Assembly: GCF_004681125.1 (NCBI RefSeq)
Contig: NZ_SIHO01000001.1
Span: 62,001-126,000, forward strand
DNA length: 64,000 bases
Reading direction: 5' to 3'
DNA from: Glacieibacterium arshaanense
GTDB taxonomy: Bacteria > Pseudomonadota > Alphaproteobacteria > Sphingomonadales > Sphingomonadaceae
In this document: one piece after another, positions 9,620 to 19,901 of the stretch
How the letters are laid out: every line of letters starts with the position of its first letter
Position numbering within the stretch: position 1 is the first letter of the stretch
Notes under the pieces: model-generated
What the model was told of the DNA's origin: nothing
Seen by the model: the letters and a program-made list of their open reading frames with translations, nothing else
Database searches by the model: none
Program-made: the position numbers and the translations under genes

Positions 9620-9735
9620 CGGCAAAGCCGTCCGTCGGACGGGTTCGGCGGCGGAGGCCCGCCGCCCCGCCGGCCGGGCGCCACGCGAGTCCGTGGCGAT
9701 GGCCGCGATTGCAAGCGCAATCCCGGCCATCGCCA
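9620..9735 (-). repeat. 3'-end repeat family B, copy 1 (after glnA)
   Basis: Read in the direction of glnA, the stop codon is followed by a 19-bp hairpin (9694-9712 with 9717-9735, one mismatch, AAGC loop). A conserved block of about 75 bp (9620-9693) comes next, containing CGGACTCGCG, GGCCGGCGGGGCGG, GAACCCGTCCGACGG and GGCTTTGCC. The same block in the same order follows the trcR gene at 34161-34278, where the hairpin has an unrelated sequence. Such an arrangement suggests a dispersed 3'-end or terminator-like element. Confidence 0.7.
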
Positions 9736-9743
9736 CTGGCCGC

Positions 9744-11156
9744 TTAGGCGCTGTAGTACATATCAAACTCAACCGGCGCCGGGGTCATTTCCCAACGCGC
9801 CACATCTTCCATCTTGAGCTCGATGTACGAGTCGATCTGGTCGTCGGTGAACACGCCGCCCTTGGTGAAGACCGCACGCGCCTTGTCGAGCGCGCCGAGC
9901 GCTTCGCGCAGGCTGCCGCACACCGTCGGGACCTTCTTGAGTTCCTTCGGCGGCAGATCGTACAGGTTCTTGTCCATCGCCGGACCGGGGTGGATCTTGT
10001 TTTCGATGCCGTCGAGGCCCGCCATCAACAGTGCGGTGTAGCACAGATAGGGATTGGCCATCGCGTCGGGGAAGCGCACTTCGACGCGCTTGGCCTTGGC
10101 ACCGGTGCCGTACGGGATACGGCACGATGCCGAGCGGTTGCGCGCCGAGTAGGCGAGCAACACCGGTGCTTCATAGCCCGGGACGAGGCGCTTGTAGCTG
10201 TTCGTCGACGGGTTGGTGAAGGCGTTGCAGGCCTTGGCGTGCTTGATGATGCCGCCGATGAAGTACAGCGCCATTTCACTGAGGCCGGCATAGCCGTCGC
10301 CGGCGAACAGCGGCTTCTTGCCGTCCCAGATCGACAGGTGGGTGTGCATGCCCGAACCGTTATCGTCCTTGATCGGCTTGGGCATGAACGTCGCGGTCTT
10401 GCCGTAGGCGGCAGCGACCTGGTGGACGACATACTTGTAGACCTGCATGCGGTCGGCGGTGGTGACCAGCGTGCCGAAGGTCAGGCCGAGTTCGTGCTGG
10501 GCAGCGGCGACTTCATGGTGATGCTTGTCGCAGGGCAGGCCCATTTCGAGCATCGTCGAGACCATTTCGCCGCGCAGGTCGACGCAGCTGTCGACGGGGG
10601 CGACGGGGAAGTAGCCGCCCTTGACGCCGGGGCGGAAGCCCTTGTTGCCGCCTTCATACTTGGTGCCGGTGTTGGTCGGCAGCTCGATATCGTCGAGTTC
10701 GTACGAGCCGGTGTTGTAGCCGAGCTTCCAGCGCACATCGTCGAAGACGAAGAATTCGGCTTCCGGCCCGATGTAGACGGTGTCGCCGATGCCGGTCGAC
10801 TTGAGATAGGCTTCGCCGCGCTTGGCAGTCGAGCGCGGGTCGCGCGAGTAGAGCTGGCCGGTCGAGGGTTCGACGACGTCGCAGATCAGGATCAGCATCG
10901 GCGTCGCCGAGAACGGATCGATGTAGACCGCGTCGAGGTCGGGCTGCAGGATCATGTCGGATTCGTTGATCGCTTTCCAGCCGGCGATCGAGCTGCCGTC
11001 GAACATGAAGCCGTCCGAAAGCTGGTCTTCGTCAACGACAACCGAGCACATCGTCAGATGCTGCCACTTGCCCTTCGGGTCGGTGAAACGCAGATCGACC
11101 CATTCGATCTCCTGCGCCTTGATCATTTCGATGATGTCTTTGGGCTTGTTGGCCAT
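9744..11156 (-). CDS. glnA: Type I glutamine synthetase
   Basis: The 470-residue enzyme makes glutamine from glutamate, ammonia and ATP and is the entry point of ammonium assimilation. Family signatures include [15 protein letters not shown] near the N terminus, the metal-binding [13 protein letters not shown], the ATP-binding region around [21 protein letters not shown], and [19 protein letters not shown]. The motif DKNLYDLPP contains the tyrosine that GlnE adenylylates, marking it as a GSI-beta enzyme under covalent control. It follows glnB by 43 bp in what is clearly a glnBA operon. The start at 11156 gives the usual [13 protein letters not shown] opening. A repeat with a strong hairpin directly follows the stop. 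Confidence 0.97.
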   Translation of the reverse strand: MANKPKDIIEMIKAQEIEWVDLRFTDPKGKWQHLTMCSVVVDEDQLSDGFMFDGSSIAGWKAINESDMILQPDLDAVYIDPFSATPMLILICDVVEPSTGQLYSRDPRSTAKRGEAYLKSTGIGDTVYIGPEAEFFVFDDVRWKLGYNTGSYELDDIELPTNTGTKYEGGNKGFRPGVKGGYFPVAPVDSCVDLRGEMVSTMLEMGLPCDKHHHEVAAAQHELGLTFGTLVTTADRMQVYKYVVHQVAAAYGKTATFMPKPIKDDNGSGMHTHLSIWDGKKPLFAGDGYAGLSEMALYFIGGIIKHAKACNAFTNPSTNSYKRLVPGYEAPVLLAYSARNRSASCRIPYGTGAKAKRVEVRFPDAMANPYLCYTALLMAGLDGIENKIHPGPAMDKNLYDLPPKELKKVPTVCGSLREALGALDKARAVFTKGGVFTDDQIDSYIELKMEDVARWEMTPAPVEFDMYYSA

Positions 11157-11199
11157 GTCGGGGGAACCTTCTTGCTTGGTTTGACAGGTTGGTTGGAAA

Positions 11200-11712
<513 letters not shown>

Positions 11713-12489
11713 TCAGGCCGTGGTCGCGAAGCCGCCGTCGACGGTGACCGTCGAGCCGCACAGATAGCCGCTGGCGCGGCTGCCGAGGAACAGCGCGACG
11801 CCCGCCATGTCATCGGTGTTGCCCTTGCGGCGCATCGGCGTCTGGCTCATCGTCAGGTCGACGATTTCGTCGTTGAGTCCGGCGGTCATCTTCGAGGGGA
11901 AATAGCCCGGTGCGATGGCGTTGACCGCGATGTTCCGCGCCGCGAGAAACTTCGCCATCATCCGCGTCATGTGCAGTACGCCGGCCTTCGAGGCGTTGTA
12001 GCTATAGGCTTCGTATGGCGACACGTGCATGCCGTCGATCGAGCCGATGTTGATGACGCGGGCCCAGTCATCCTCGGTTGCGGCGGCGGCGAGCTGCTTG
12101 ACGAGCTTCTGCGTCAGGAAGAACACCGATTTGAGGTTGAGGTCGATGACCTTGTCCCAGCCGGCTTCGGTGAAGTCGTCGAAGCTCTGGCCCCAGCTGG
12201 CGCCGGCGTTGTTGAACAGGATGTGGACCTTGGGCTCGCGCGCGGCGATTTCGGCGGCAAAGCGCGCCAGGTCGGCCATGTCGCCGAGGTTAGCCGGGAT
12301 CGAGATGCAGGTGCCGATTTTCGATAGCTCGGTGGCCAGCCCGTCGCACACCGCGGCGTTGCGGGCGCTGATATAGACCTTGGCGCCGTTTTCGACATAA
12401 GCGCGGGCGATCATTTCGCCGATGCCGCGCGAGCCGCCGGTGATGACCACGACCTTGCCGCGGACCGAGAACAGGTCTTCGATTTTCAT
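11713..12489 (-). CDS. SDR-family NAD(P)-dependent oxidoreductase
   Basis: The 258-residue classical short-chain dehydrogenase has the cofactor motif TGGSRGIG near residue 15, the NNAG motif and the catalytic YSYNASK (Tyr-x-x-x-Lys). The C-terminal half with VNAIAPGYFPSKMT and TVDGGFATTA is typical of the 3-oxoacyl-ACP reductase/gluconate dehydrogenase group. The start at 12489 has AAGGAA a few bases before it. The MFS transporter gene ends 31 bp upstream on the same strand, so transporter and dehydrogenase probably form an operon that takes up and oxidises the same compound, which cannot be named from sequence. Confidence 0.9.
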   Translation of the reverse strand: MKIEDLFSVRGKVVVITGGSRGIGEMIARAYVENGAKVYISARNAAVCDGLATELSKIGTCISIPANLGDMADLARFAAEIAAREPKVHILFNNAGASWGQSFDDFTEAGWDKVIDLNLKSVFFLTQKLVKQLAAAATEDDWARVINIGSIDGMHVSPYEAYSYNASKAGVLHMTRMMAKFLAARNIAVNAIAPGYFPSKMTAGLNDEIVDLTMSQTPMRRKGNTDDMAGVALFLGSRASGYLCGSTVTVDGGFATTA

Positions 12490-12520
12490 AAGGGATTCCT
12501 TCTTGGGGGATTGAAACAGG

Positions 12521-14137
12521 TCAGGCAGGCTCGCCGGCTGCGATGGCGCGTTCGACGCGCGTCGCTTCGGCAAGCGGCAGCCGGCGATAGACGAAATACA
12601 TGCACACCATCGTCACCGGCACCACGACCAGCAGCGACAGGATGCCCGTCGCCAGCGAGCCGGTGACCTTCGACACCGCACCGGCGAAATACGGCCCGAG
12701 GCCCAGCCCGATCAGCGTCGTGCCGATGAAATAGGTCGCGGTCGCGGCGCCGCGCATGCGCGGCAGCACCAGGTCCTGCGTCGTCGCGGCGGCAATCCCC
12801 GGATAGACGCTGGCGAGGATGGTCAGCGGGATGTTGCACAGCAGGAACGTCGCGAGCGATGTGGTGGTGAACATCACCAGGAACAGCGGCAGCGGCAGCA
12901 GCGTCGCCAGACTGACCACGATGATGCGGCCACCGGGGTTGCGGCGCTTGGCGATGTCCGACAGCCAGCCGCCAACGACGACGCCGATGAAGCCGCCCGC
13001 GGCGCCCATGCCGCCGAGCGCCAGTGCGACAAAGCCGGTGGTCGCGTAGAATGGCACCGGCAGGCCCGATGCCTCCATCGGCGCGACAAAGGTGCGCATT
13101 GCGTAGGGCACCGCCCAGAAACCCGCAGCATAACCGACGAAGCTCATCAGCCCGAAGCCGACCAGCGCGAACACGAACGTCGGCGTGCCCCAGATCAGGG
13201 CGAAGGTCGGCTTGTCGCGCTGGCGCAGCGACTGCGACCAGCTGGAGACGGCATAGCCGCCGAGGCAGATCGCCACCCATTGCGGCACGTCGCCGGTCAC
13301 CGCGATCATCACTGCAGCCAGCGCGCTGAAGCCGCCGGCAATGGCGATGTTGGTCAGCAGCACGCGCGGGCCGAACTGCGCGACATGGAAGAACGTCAGC
13401 GGCGGCAGCACGCTCGACAGGTCATGGTAAAAGCGCTTCCAGATATCCGGGGTCGGCAGCGGCGGCGGCAGGCCGTCGGCACGGCCGCGGATCGGCTCCT
13501 TGAGCGTCGCCACCCACACCGACAACAGCAGCCCGGGGAAACCGACCGCGAGGAACGCCGCCTGCCAGCCAACCAGCCCCATCGGGCCGCCGCCGGGGTA
13601 CCAGCCGTTCCACGTCTTGACGACAACCGCGCCGATCAGCAGCGAAACGCCGGCGCCGATGTACAGCCCCGACGAATAGACCGCGAGCGCCGTGGCGCGG
13701 CGCTCCTTGGGGAACCAGTCCGACAGCATCGAGAACGCCGACGGCGACGCAGTCGCTTCACCGATGCCGACGCCGACGCGCGCCGCGCTGAGGTGGACGA
13801 AATTGTTCGAAAACCCCGACAGCGCGGTCATCGTCGACCAGATCGCCAGCCCGATGCTGAGCAGCCGCGTCCGCACCCAGTTATCCGCCAACCGCCCGAG
13901 CGGGATCCCAAACAGCGAATAAAACACCGCAAACGCGGTGCCGTACAGAAACCCGATTTCGGCGTCGGACAGCTTGAGGTCGCGCTTGATGTCCTCGGCC
14001 AGGATCGACAGGATCGACCGGTCGATGAAATTGACCATATAGACCAGCACCAGCACGAACAGCACATAGCGGGCGTAGGTGCCGCCAACAGGGGGCATGT
14101 TCGAATCGGCCGGTGGTGCGGTCGTGCTGGCGTTCAT
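12521..14137 (-). CDS. MFS transporter
   Basis: The 538-residue membrane protein has about 12 hydrophobic segments and the MFS motif GRLADNWVRTRLLSIGLAIWS between helices 2 and 3. A long loop in the middle and an extra loop after helix 6 resemble the spinster-like/hexuronate-type members common in sphingomonads. The opening YARYVLFVLVLVYMVNFIDRSILSILAEDIKRDL is typical of that group. The start at 14137 is preferred because codons further upstream run into a palindromic repeat. It likely forms an operon with the SDR gene downstream. Confidence 0.88.
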   Translation of the reverse strand: MNASTTAPPADSNMPPVGGTYARYVLFVLVLVYMVNFIDRSILSILAEDIKRDLKLSDAEIGFLYGTAFAVFYSLFGIPLGRLADNWVRTRLLSIGLAIWSTMTALSGFSNNFVHLSAARVGVGIGEATASPSAFSMLSDWFPKERRATALAVYSSGLYIGAGVSLLIGAVVVKTWNGWYPGGGPMGLVGWQAAFLAVGFPGLLLSVWVATLKEPIRGRADGLPPPLPTPDIWKRFYHDLSSVLPPLTFFHVAQFGPRVLLTNIAIAGGFSALAAVMIAVTGDVPQWVAICLGGYAVSSWSQSLRQRDKPTFALIWGTPTFVFALVGFGLMSFVGYAAGFWAVPYAMRTFVAPMEASGLPVPFYATTGFVALALGGMGAAGGFIGVVVGGWLSDIAKRRNPGGRIIVVSLATLLPLPLFLVMFTTTSLATFLLCNIPLTILASVYPGIAAATTQDLVLPRMRGAATATYFIGTTLIGLGLGPYFAGAVSKVTGSLATGILSLLVVVPVTMVCMYFVYRRLPLAEATRVERAIAAGEPA

Positions 14138-14222
14138 GATGTTCCCCGAGGTTGGCGCTTTGTTGCGTCTTGCTCGCATCGCTAGCAGGGTCGAAGGGCT
14201 TCGGGAAGCGGGCAAGCGTGAA

Positions 14223-14350
14223 GAGCCTCCGGCGGGCAGGCCTTGGGCCTGCACCATTGGTTTGGACCGGTGCCATCATAACCGGCATCGGTCATTGTGA
14301 CGCGCCGCCAAACTATTGGTGCAGGCCCAAGGCCTGCCCGCCGGAGGCCC
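14223..14350. repeat. Paired palindromic repeat family A, copy 1
   Basis: Left arm 14223-14255 and right arm 14318-14350 form a near-perfect 33-bp inverted repeat, extended inward by ccattggtttgg/ccaaactattgg. Each arm has the conserved block cctccggcgggca, a self-complementary core (aggccttgggcct here) and tgcacc. It lies between the 5' end of the MFS gene and the 3' end of thpR, both on the minus strand. Confidence 0.9.
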
Positions 14351-14361
14351 TTAACCTTCGT

Positions 14362-14886
14362 CTAAAGCCGATATCTTTCAACGATCTCGTAATTCGAGCC
14401 GCCGCCGCCCAACGTCGACTCATACAGCGCAAAGCTGGCCACTTCGAACGTCGTCGCCGGCAGCACGCGGGCCAGAAAGCCGTCGATGGCGCCGGCGCTG
14501 CGGTTCAGCCGCGCCAGCGTGATGTGCGGGAGAAAGGCGCGTGCTTCGGGGGCGATGCCGACGCGTGCCAGCGCCTGTTCGATGCGCTGGTTGAGTGCCT
14601 TGATGGCGTCCTGCGGGGTGACGCCGATCCACAGATTGTCGATGATGCCGCGTGTGTCGAAGCTGCCGGGGGCGCCGAGTGCCAGTGTGAACGGTACGCC
14701 GCGGACCTGGCCCAGTGCGGCGGCGATGTCCTGCGCGCGGTGGCGGTCGACCTCGCCGATGAAACGCAGCGTCAGGTGGAGCTGGTCGTCGGTTTGCCAG
14801 CGCGCGCCGGCGACGCCGCCCATGGCGGCGAGCAGCACGTCGCGCACTGCCACCGGCAGTTCGAGCGCGACGAACAGCCGGTGCAT
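14362..14886 (-). CDS. thpR: RNA 2',3'-cyclic phosphodiesterase
   Basis: The 174-residue protein belongs to the 2H phosphoesterase superfamily. Both catalytic motifs are seen: HLTL at residue 37 and HITL at residue 121, spaced as in LigT/ThpR. The opening MHRLFVALELP is also typical. The family opens 2',3'-cyclic phosphates and was first noted for a 2'-5' RNA ligase activity; the physiological substrate in bacteria is uncertain. Its ATG overlaps the stop of the upstream arylesterase gene by one base (TAATG), so translation is probably coupled. A palindromic repeat follows its stop. Confidence 0.93.
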   Translation of the reverse strand: MHRLFVALELPVAVRDVLLAAMGGVAGARWQTDDQLHLTLRFIGEVDRHRAQDIAAALGQVRGVPFTLALGAPGSFDTRGIIDNLWIGVTPQDAIKALNQRIEQALARVGIAPEARAFLPHITLARLNRSAGAIDGFLARVLPATTFEVASFALYESTLGGGGSNYEIVERYRL

Positions 14887-15515
14887 TATTTCGGTCCCAG
14901 CGCCGCCTCGACCGTCGGCAGGATGCGCTTGACGATCACCGCGACGCCCGCGGCGTTGGGGTGCATGCCGTCGGCGAGTTGCAGCTTGGGCGTCGCCGCC
15001 ACGCCGTCGAGGAAGAATGGATACAGCCGGACTTTGTGCTTCGCCGCGAGTGCCGCGTACATCGCATCGAACGGCTTGGTGTACGCCGCGCCGAGGTTGG
15101 GCGACGCGCGCATGCCCGCCAAAATCACCGGAATCTTGCGCTTGCCGAGTTCGGTCAGCATTGCATCGAGGTTGGCGCGGGTGATGGCCGGATCCTGGCC
15201 GCGCAGCATGTCATTGGCGCCGAGTTCAAGGATGACGAGGTCGGGTTTGGCGCCCAGCCCCGCCAGCACCCAGTTCAGCCGCGCCCGCCCCGCCGTCGAG
15301 GTATCGCCCGATACGCCGGCATTCTTGACGGTCACATCACGCCCGGCCTTGTCCAGCGCCACCTGCAGCTGCGCCGGGAAGCTTTCGGCAGGCTTGAGCT
15401 GGTAGCCGGCCATCAGGCTGTCGCCGAAGCCCAACACCAGCTTCGGCGCGGCGTTCACCGCCTGCGACACCAAAACCACCAACAGCAGCAGCGCCAACTG
15501 GTAAAGCGGACGCAT
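14886..15515 (-). CDS. tesA: Arylesterase / lysophospholipase-like GDSL hydrolase
   Basis: The 209-residue exported protein has a hydrophobic signal peptide (residues 1-23). The SGNH/GDSL motifs follow: block I GFGDSLMAGYQL with Ser33, block II AGVSGDTSTAGRARL, block III ELGANDMLRG, and block V DGMHPNAAGVAV with the Asp/His pair. It is closest to the E. coli TesA type, a periplasmic thioesterase/protease I/lysophospholipase L1. The gene is divergent from a YbbA/YbbP-type ABC system, the same arrangement as tesA-ybbAP in enterics, which supports the assignment. The symbol is given by homology and synteny; the true substrate may differ. Confidence 0.88.
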   Translation of the reverse strand: MRPLYQLALLLLVVLVSQAVNAAPKLVLGFGDSLMAGYQLKPAESFPAQLQVALDKAGRDVTVKNAGVSGDTSTAGRARLNWVLAGLGAKPDLVILELGANDMLRGQDPAITRANLDAMLTELGKRKIPVILAGMRASPNLGAAYTKPFDAMYAALAAKHKVRLYPFFLDGVAATPKLQLADGMHPNAAGVAVIVKRILPTVEAALGPK

Positions 15516-15563
15516 ACGCCCATATGATTGCAGCCACCGCGTCACTTTGCTTCCGGAACCTCC

Positions 15564-16274
15564 ATGCACAAGCCTGTCGATACTATCGTCATTGATGCCG
15601 CCAATGTCACGCTCCGACTGGGGCGCGGCGAGGCGGCGGTCGATATCCTGCGCGGCGTCGATTTGCGTGTGCGCAGCGGCGAAAGTGTTGCAATTCTCGG
15701 GCCTTCGGGATCGGGCAAATCGTCGCTGATGGCTATCTTGTCGGGGCTGGAACGCGCCACATCGGGACAGGTTCAGGTCGCCGGCAATGATTTCACCAAG
15801 CTCGACGAAGACGGACTGGCGCGCGCCCGACGCGGCCGCATCGGCATCGTGCTGCAGGCGTTCCACCTGATCCCGACGATGACCGCGCTCGAAAATGTCG
15901 CGGTGCCGCTCGAACTCGCCGGCCACGCCGATCCCTTCACCCGCGCCCGCGCCGAGCTCGAAGCCGTCGGCCTCGGCCACCGCCTCAGCCACTATCCCGC
16001 CCAGCTTTCGGGCGGCGAGCAGCAGCGCGTCGCCTTGGCACGCGCCACTGCCCCTGGCCCGATCCTGTTGTTCGCCGATGAACCCACCGGCAACCTCGAT
16101 GCTGCCACCGGCGGCGCCATCGTCGAGCTGATGTTCGCCAAGGTGCGCGCGGGCGCCGCGACGCTGGTGTTGATCACCCACGACCCCGAACTCGCGGCGC
16201 AATGCGACCGCATCATCGAAATGCGCGACGGCAAGATCGTCCACGACAGCGCTAACGCTGCGGTCACCGCCTGA
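15564..16274 (+). CDS. ABC transporter ATP-binding protein (YbbA/LolD-like)
   Basis: The 236-residue ATPase shows Walker [10 protein letters not shown] (residues 46-54), the signature [14 protein letters not shown], Walker [14 protein letters not shown] and the H-loop [11 protein letters not shown]. This MacB/LolD/YbbA subfamily powers mechanotransmission permeases rather than channel-type importers. The stop overlaps the next start by one base (TGATG). The divergent esterase gene begins only 48 bp away, so the two promoters overlap. The start at 15564 gives MHKPVD; a TTG at 15528 is an alternative that would overlap the divergent promoter. Confidence 0.92.
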   Translation: MHKPVDTIVIDAANVTLRLGRGEAAVDILRGVDLRVRSGESVAILGPSGSGKSSLMAILSGLERATSGQVQVAGNDFTKLDEDGLARARRGRIGIVLQAFHLIPTMTALENVAVPLELAGHADPFTRARAELEAVGLGHRLSHYPAQLSGGEQQRVALARATAPGPILLFADEPTGNLDAATGGAIVELMFAKVRAGAATLVLITHDPELAAQCDRIIEMRDGKIVHDSANAAVTA

Positions 16275-18751
16275 TGCTCGCGTTACGCATGGCGTTGCGC
16301 GAATTGCGCGGCGGACTATCGGGACTGCGGCTGCTCGCCGTCTGCCTCGTGCTCGGGGTCGCCGCACTCGCCGGCGTCGGCAGCCTGTCCGACGCGATCA
16401 CCACCGGCATTTCCGACCGCGGCCAGCTCATCCTCGGCGGTGACATCGAAATCGCCATGACGCAGCGCAGCGCCACGCCCGCTGAACGCGCCGCGTTCGC
16501 GAAAACCGGCGCGGTCAGCGAAGTGCTGCGGCTGCGCGGTATGGCAGGGAAGGGCGCCGACTCCACCATCGCCGAGGTCAAGGCGGTCGACGCTGCCTAT
16601 CCGCTTTACGGTAACTTCGCCATCCAGGGCGGCGTGCCGCTCGCCCCCGGCAGCGTCGCGGTCGCCCCTGCACTCGCCGACCGCCTCGCGCTCAAGGCCG
16701 GCGACACGCTAACGCTCGGCAACCGTGCTTTCCGCGTCGCCGGCACCATTGCCGACGAACCCGACCGCGCCGGCGAGGGGCTCGGCTTCGGCCCGGCGCT
16801 CATCCTGCGTCTCGATGACCTCGCCGCCACTGGCCTGCTCGAACCCGGCAGTCTTTATCGGGCCAACTACCGCATCCGATTGCCCGATGGTCAGGCCACC
16901 GCGCCGGTCATCAAGACCCTCGAATCCGCTTTCCCCGATGCCGGCTGGCGCGTCCAGGACCGCAGCGACGGCGCCCCCGGTGCGCGGCGGTTCATCGAAC
17001 GCCTCGGCCAGTTCTTGACGCTGGTCGGGCTGACCGCGCTGGTGGTCGCGGGTGTCGGCGTCGGCAACGGCGTCGCCAGCTATCTCGACAGCAAGTCGAA
17101 CACCATCGCCACCTTGAAAAGCATCGGCGCCGAATCCGCGCTGATCTTCCGATCGTACCTTTTCCAGATCGGCCTCGTCGCGCTGGTGTCAGTCGTCATC
17201 GGTGCGGCCATCGGCGCGCTGGTGCCATGGGCGGTGGTGCAGCTTGCCGCCGACGCGATGCCGGTGCCGCCGGTGCTCAGACTTTACGCCGCGCCGCTGC
17301 TCAGCGGTGCCGCTTACGGCATGCTGATCGCCGTGGCGTTCGCGCTGTGGCCGCTCGCTCAAGCCACCGCGATGCCCGCCGCCAAGCTGTTCCGTGACGC
17401 CGTCGAAGTGCGCAACGTGCCGGTCTTCAGCGTCATCGGCATCATCGCGATTGCCATCGTCATCATCATCGCGCTCGCCGTGGGGCAAGCCAACGACCGC
17501 CTGTTCGCGCTCGGCTTCGTCGGCGCCGCAACCGTGCTGCTCGGCCTGCTCACCGCGCTTGCGGCCGGCATCCGCGCACTCGCCGCGCGCGCCCCGCGCC
17601 CCAAAACCCCGCTGGCGCGCCTCGCGCTCGGCAACCTCCACCGCCCCGGCGCACTTACGCGGCAGCTGGTGGTGGCGCTCGGGCTCGGGCTGACCTTGTT
17701 CGCGACGCTCAGCGTCATTGAAACCAACCTGTCGGGGCAGATCAACAAGTCGCTCCCCGACCGCGCGCCGAGCTTCTTCGTCCTCGATATCCCCAGCGAC
17801 CGCATCGATGAATTCCGCGCCATCGTCGCCAAAAATGCCCCCGGCGCCGCCTTGCGCACCGTCCCCAGCCTGCGCGGCCCGGTCACCGCGGTCAACGGCG
17901 TGCCAGTTTCGTCCATGAAGAACATCCCGGACGACGCGTGGATCCTGCGCGGCGACCGCGGCCTCAGCTATGCCGCCGTCCTGCCCGCCGACAACAAGCT
18001 CGTCGCCGGCAAATGGTGGCCCGCCAACTACGCCGGCCCGCCGCTGATCTCGCTCGATGAAGCCGCCGCCACTGCGCTCGGGCTCAAGGTCGGCGACACG
18101 TTGACCGTCTCGGTGCTCGGCGTCGAAATCCCTGCGAAAATCGCCAGCCTGCGCGCTATCGATTGGGGCACGCTCGGCTTCAACTTCGCCATCCTGTTCG
18201 CGCCGGGCACACTGGAAAACGCGCCGCACACCTGGATGGCCACCGTCGCCGCCACCCCCGTCCACGAACGCGCACTGTCGGCCGCTATCACCAGCGCCTA
18301 CCCGACCGCCTCGCTCGTCCGCGTCCGTGATGTGCTGGGGCAGGTCGGCGAGTTGCTCGGCCAGATGTCGGTCGCCATCCGCGCCGCCGCGTCGGTCACC
18401 GTCGCCGCCGGCATCGCCGTGCTCATCGGCGCACTCGCCGCCAGCCGCCGCGCCCGCACCTATGACGCCGTGCTGCTCAAGGTGCTGGGCGCCACCCGAG
18501 GCCAGATCATCCGCGCCACCCTCATCGAATATGGCGCACTCGCCGCCATCGTCGCGCTCCTCGCGCTGGCGCTCGGCTCACTCGCCGGCTGGTTCGTCGT
18601 CGTCAACGTCCTCAAACTCAGCTGGGCCCCGTCCTGGCCCCCCGTCATCGCCACCGTGCTGGTCGGCGGCCTCGTCACCGTGTTGTTGGGCCTCGCCGGC
18701 AGCTGGCGCGCTTTGGCGGCGCGACCTAGCGAGGTGCTGCGCACGCTCTGA
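16274..18751 (+). CDS. FtsX-like ABC permease (YbbP-type)
   Basis: The 825-residue permease has a first transmembrane helix near residues 15-38, a large extracytoplasmic domain and several C-terminal helices of FtsX type, with a second FtsX-like half. The length matches the double-FtsX YbbP/SalY group. The partner ATPase overlaps its start. In E. coli YbbAP sits next to TesA and its transport role is not settled; a lipid or hydrophobic compound extraction role has been suggested because of the TesA association. The conserved tesA / ybbA / ybbP neighbourhood here supports a functional link. A palindromic repeat with a following T-run ends the operon. Confidence 0.9.
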   Translation: MLALRMALRELRGGLSGLRLLAVCLVLGVAALAGVGSLSDAITTGISDRGQLILGGDIEIAMTQRSATPAERAAFAKTGAVSEVLRLRGMAGKGADSTIAEVKAVDAAYPLYGNFAIQGGVPLAPGSVAVAPALADRLALKAGDTLTLGNRAFRVAGTIADEPDRAGEGLGFGPALILRLDDLAATGLLEPGSLYRANYRIRLPDGQATAPVIKTLESAFPDAGWRVQDRSDGAPGARRFIERLGQFLTLVGLTALVVAGVGVGNGVASYLDSKSNTIATLKSIGAESALIFRSYLFQIGLVALVSVVIGAAIGALVPWAVVQLAADAMPVPPVLRLYAAPLLSGAAYGMLIAVAFALWPLAQATAMPAAKLFRDAVEVRNVPVFSVIGIIAIAIVIIIALAVGQANDRLFALGFVGAATVLLGLLTALAAGIRALAARAPRPKTPLARLALGNLHRPGALTRQLVVALGLGLTLFATLSVIETNLSGQINKSLPDRAPSFFVLDIPSDRIDEFRAIVAKNAPGAALRTVPSLRGPVTAVNGVPVSSMKNIPDDAWILRGDRGLSYAAVLPADNKLVAGKWWPANYAGPPLISLDEAAATALGLKVGDTLTVSVLGVEIPAKIASLRAIDWGTLGFNFAILFAPGTLENAPHTWMATVAATPVHERALSAAITSAYPTASLVRVRDVLGQVGELLGQMSVAIRAAASVTVAAGIAVLIGALAASRRARTYDAVLLKVLGATRGQIIRATLIEYGALAAIVALLALALGSLAGWFVVVNVLKLSWAPSWPPVIATVLVGGLVTVLLGLAGSWRALAARPSEVLRTL

Positions 18752-18763
18752 CGAGGAGTTGAA

Positions 18764-18858
18764 GGGCCTCCGGCGGGCAGGGGTGACCCCTGCACCCATT
18801 TGATTGGCGCTCTTCAATTGGGTGCAGGGGTCACCCCTGCCCGCCGGAGGCTCTTTTT
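18764..18858. repeat. Paired palindromic repeat family A, copy 2 (with T-run)
   Basis: Left arm 18764-18798 and right arm 18819-18853 are inverted copies with core aggggtgacccct / aggggtcacccct. The 20-base spacer contains ggcgctcttcaat, shared with copies 5 and 8. The right arm is followed by ctctttttct, so this copy could act as an intrinsic terminator for the permease gene 12 bp upstream. It lies between two plus-strand genes. Confidence 0.9.
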
Positions 18859-18959
18859 CTCGCCAAACTTCTGCGACACCAACGCCGCTTGAAACCCGCT
18901 CCGATAACGCCGATATTGGCGGCACGGCTGGCACTCTTGCCGGCGTGATGGAGATTGAG

Positions 18960-19706
18960 ATGGCAAACCAGTTCGACCCGCGTTCCGCTTTTTCGGCGCA
19001 GGCAGGCCGTTCCGTTGACGCGGCCAGCTTTGACGCCGGGCTGCGGTCTTATATGCTTTCGGTTTACAACTACATGGCGAGCGGCGTGCTGCTCACCGGC
19101 CTCGTCGCGCTGTTTGTCGCGCAGAGCGGCCTGGTGGCGAAGCTGTTCAACCCGGAGACGGGCCAGACCTCGCTGCTCGGCTGGGTGGCCATGCTGTCGC
19201 CGCTCGCCATGGTGATGGTGCTGAGCTTCGGCATCAACAAGCTGTCGGAAGGTGCCGCCAAGGCGCTGTTCTGGGCCTATGCCGGCATCATGGGCGTTTC
19301 GATGTCGACGATCTTCCTGATTTACACGGGCAGCTCGATCGCCACGACGTTCTTCGCTACCGCCGCAGGCTTCGCCTCGCTCAGCCTGTACGGCTACACC
19401 ACCAAGCGCGACCTATCGGGCATGGGCAAGTTCCTGATGATGGGCCTCGTCGGCATCATCGTCGCGATGATCGGCAACTTTTTCTTCAAGTCGAGCGCGC
19501 TGTCGCTCGGCATCTCGATCATCGGCGTGTTCCTGTTCGCCGGCCTGACGGTGTATGACACGCAGAAGATCAAGAACATGTACGACCAGGTCGCCGGCAG
19601 CGATTTCGAAGGCAAGGCCGTCGTGATGGGCGCGCTGACGCTGTACCTCGACTTCATCAACATGTTCATGTTCCTGCTGCGCTTCATGGGCAACAGCCGC
19701 AACTAA
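18960..19706 (+). CDS. Bax inhibitor-1/YccA family membrane protein
   Basis: The 248-residue protein has seven predicted transmembrane segments after a short cytoplasmic lead (MANQFDPRSAFSAQAGRSVDAA). Family hallmarks are LRSYMLSVYNYMASGVLLTG in the first helix, LFWAYAGIMGVSMS, and the C-terminal GLTVYDTQKIKNMY followed by GALTLYLDFINMFMFLLRFMG. The bacterial BI-1/YbhL group forms pH-sensitive Ca2+ leak channels in the inner membrane and some members associate with FtsH. The ATG at 18960 has GGAG six bases before it; another ATG at 18948 is an alternative. A strong terminator follows. Confidence 0.93.
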   Translation: MANQFDPRSAFSAQAGRSVDAASFDAGLRSYMLSVYNYMASGVLLTGLVALFVAQSGLVAKLFNPETGQTSLLGWVAMLSPLAMVMVLSFGINKLSEGAAKALFWAYAGIMGVSMSTIFLIYTGSSIATTFFATAAGFASLSLYGYTTKRDLSGMGKFLMMGLVGIIVAMIGNFFFKSSALSLGISIIGVFLFAGLTVYDTQKIKNMYDQVAGSDFEGKAVVMGALTLYLDFINMFMFLLRFMGNSRN

Positions 19707-19732
19707 GCCGCGGCAGCTTCCAGAATGCGAAA

Positions 19733-19762
19733 GGCCCGGTGGGAAACCACCGGGTCTTTTTT
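19733..19762 (+). terminator. Rho-independent terminator after the BI-1 gene
   Basis: GCCCGGTGG and CCACCGGGT form a stem around a GAAA loop, followed by a C and a six-base T-run ending at 19762. It stands directly before palindromic repeat copy 3. Confidence 0.9.
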
Positions 19763-19769
19763 GTGCGAA

Positions 19770-19896
19770 GAGCCTCCGGCGGGCAGGGCCTTGGCCCTGC
19801 ACCCGAATATTGGGCGGTGAATTTGCAGCCGACATCGCGCATGATGCACCGGCGCAATAGTTGGGTGCAGGCCTCAGGCCTGCCCGCCGGAGGCCC
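19770..19896. repeat. Paired palindromic repeat family A, copy 3 (supplies a ribosome-binding site)
   Basis: Left arm 19770-19804 has core agggccttggccct; right arm 19863-19896 has core aggcctcaggcct. The cores differ, so the arms pair fully only outside the core while each core pairs with itself. The spacer is 58 bases. The right edge reads CCGGAGGCCCTTTGAATG: GGAGG at 19889-19893 is eight bases from the ATG of the following gene. Confidence 0.9.
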
Positions 19897-19901
19897 TTTG
19901 A

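Noticed and set aside
18764-19896. Repeats of the cctccggcgggca family as coding sequence or CRISPR
   Set aside because: Short frames through the repeats give the same few peptide phrases in many copies, a translation of the repeat itself. Copies are single, dispersed and inverted, not regularly spaced direct repeats, so this is not CRISPR.
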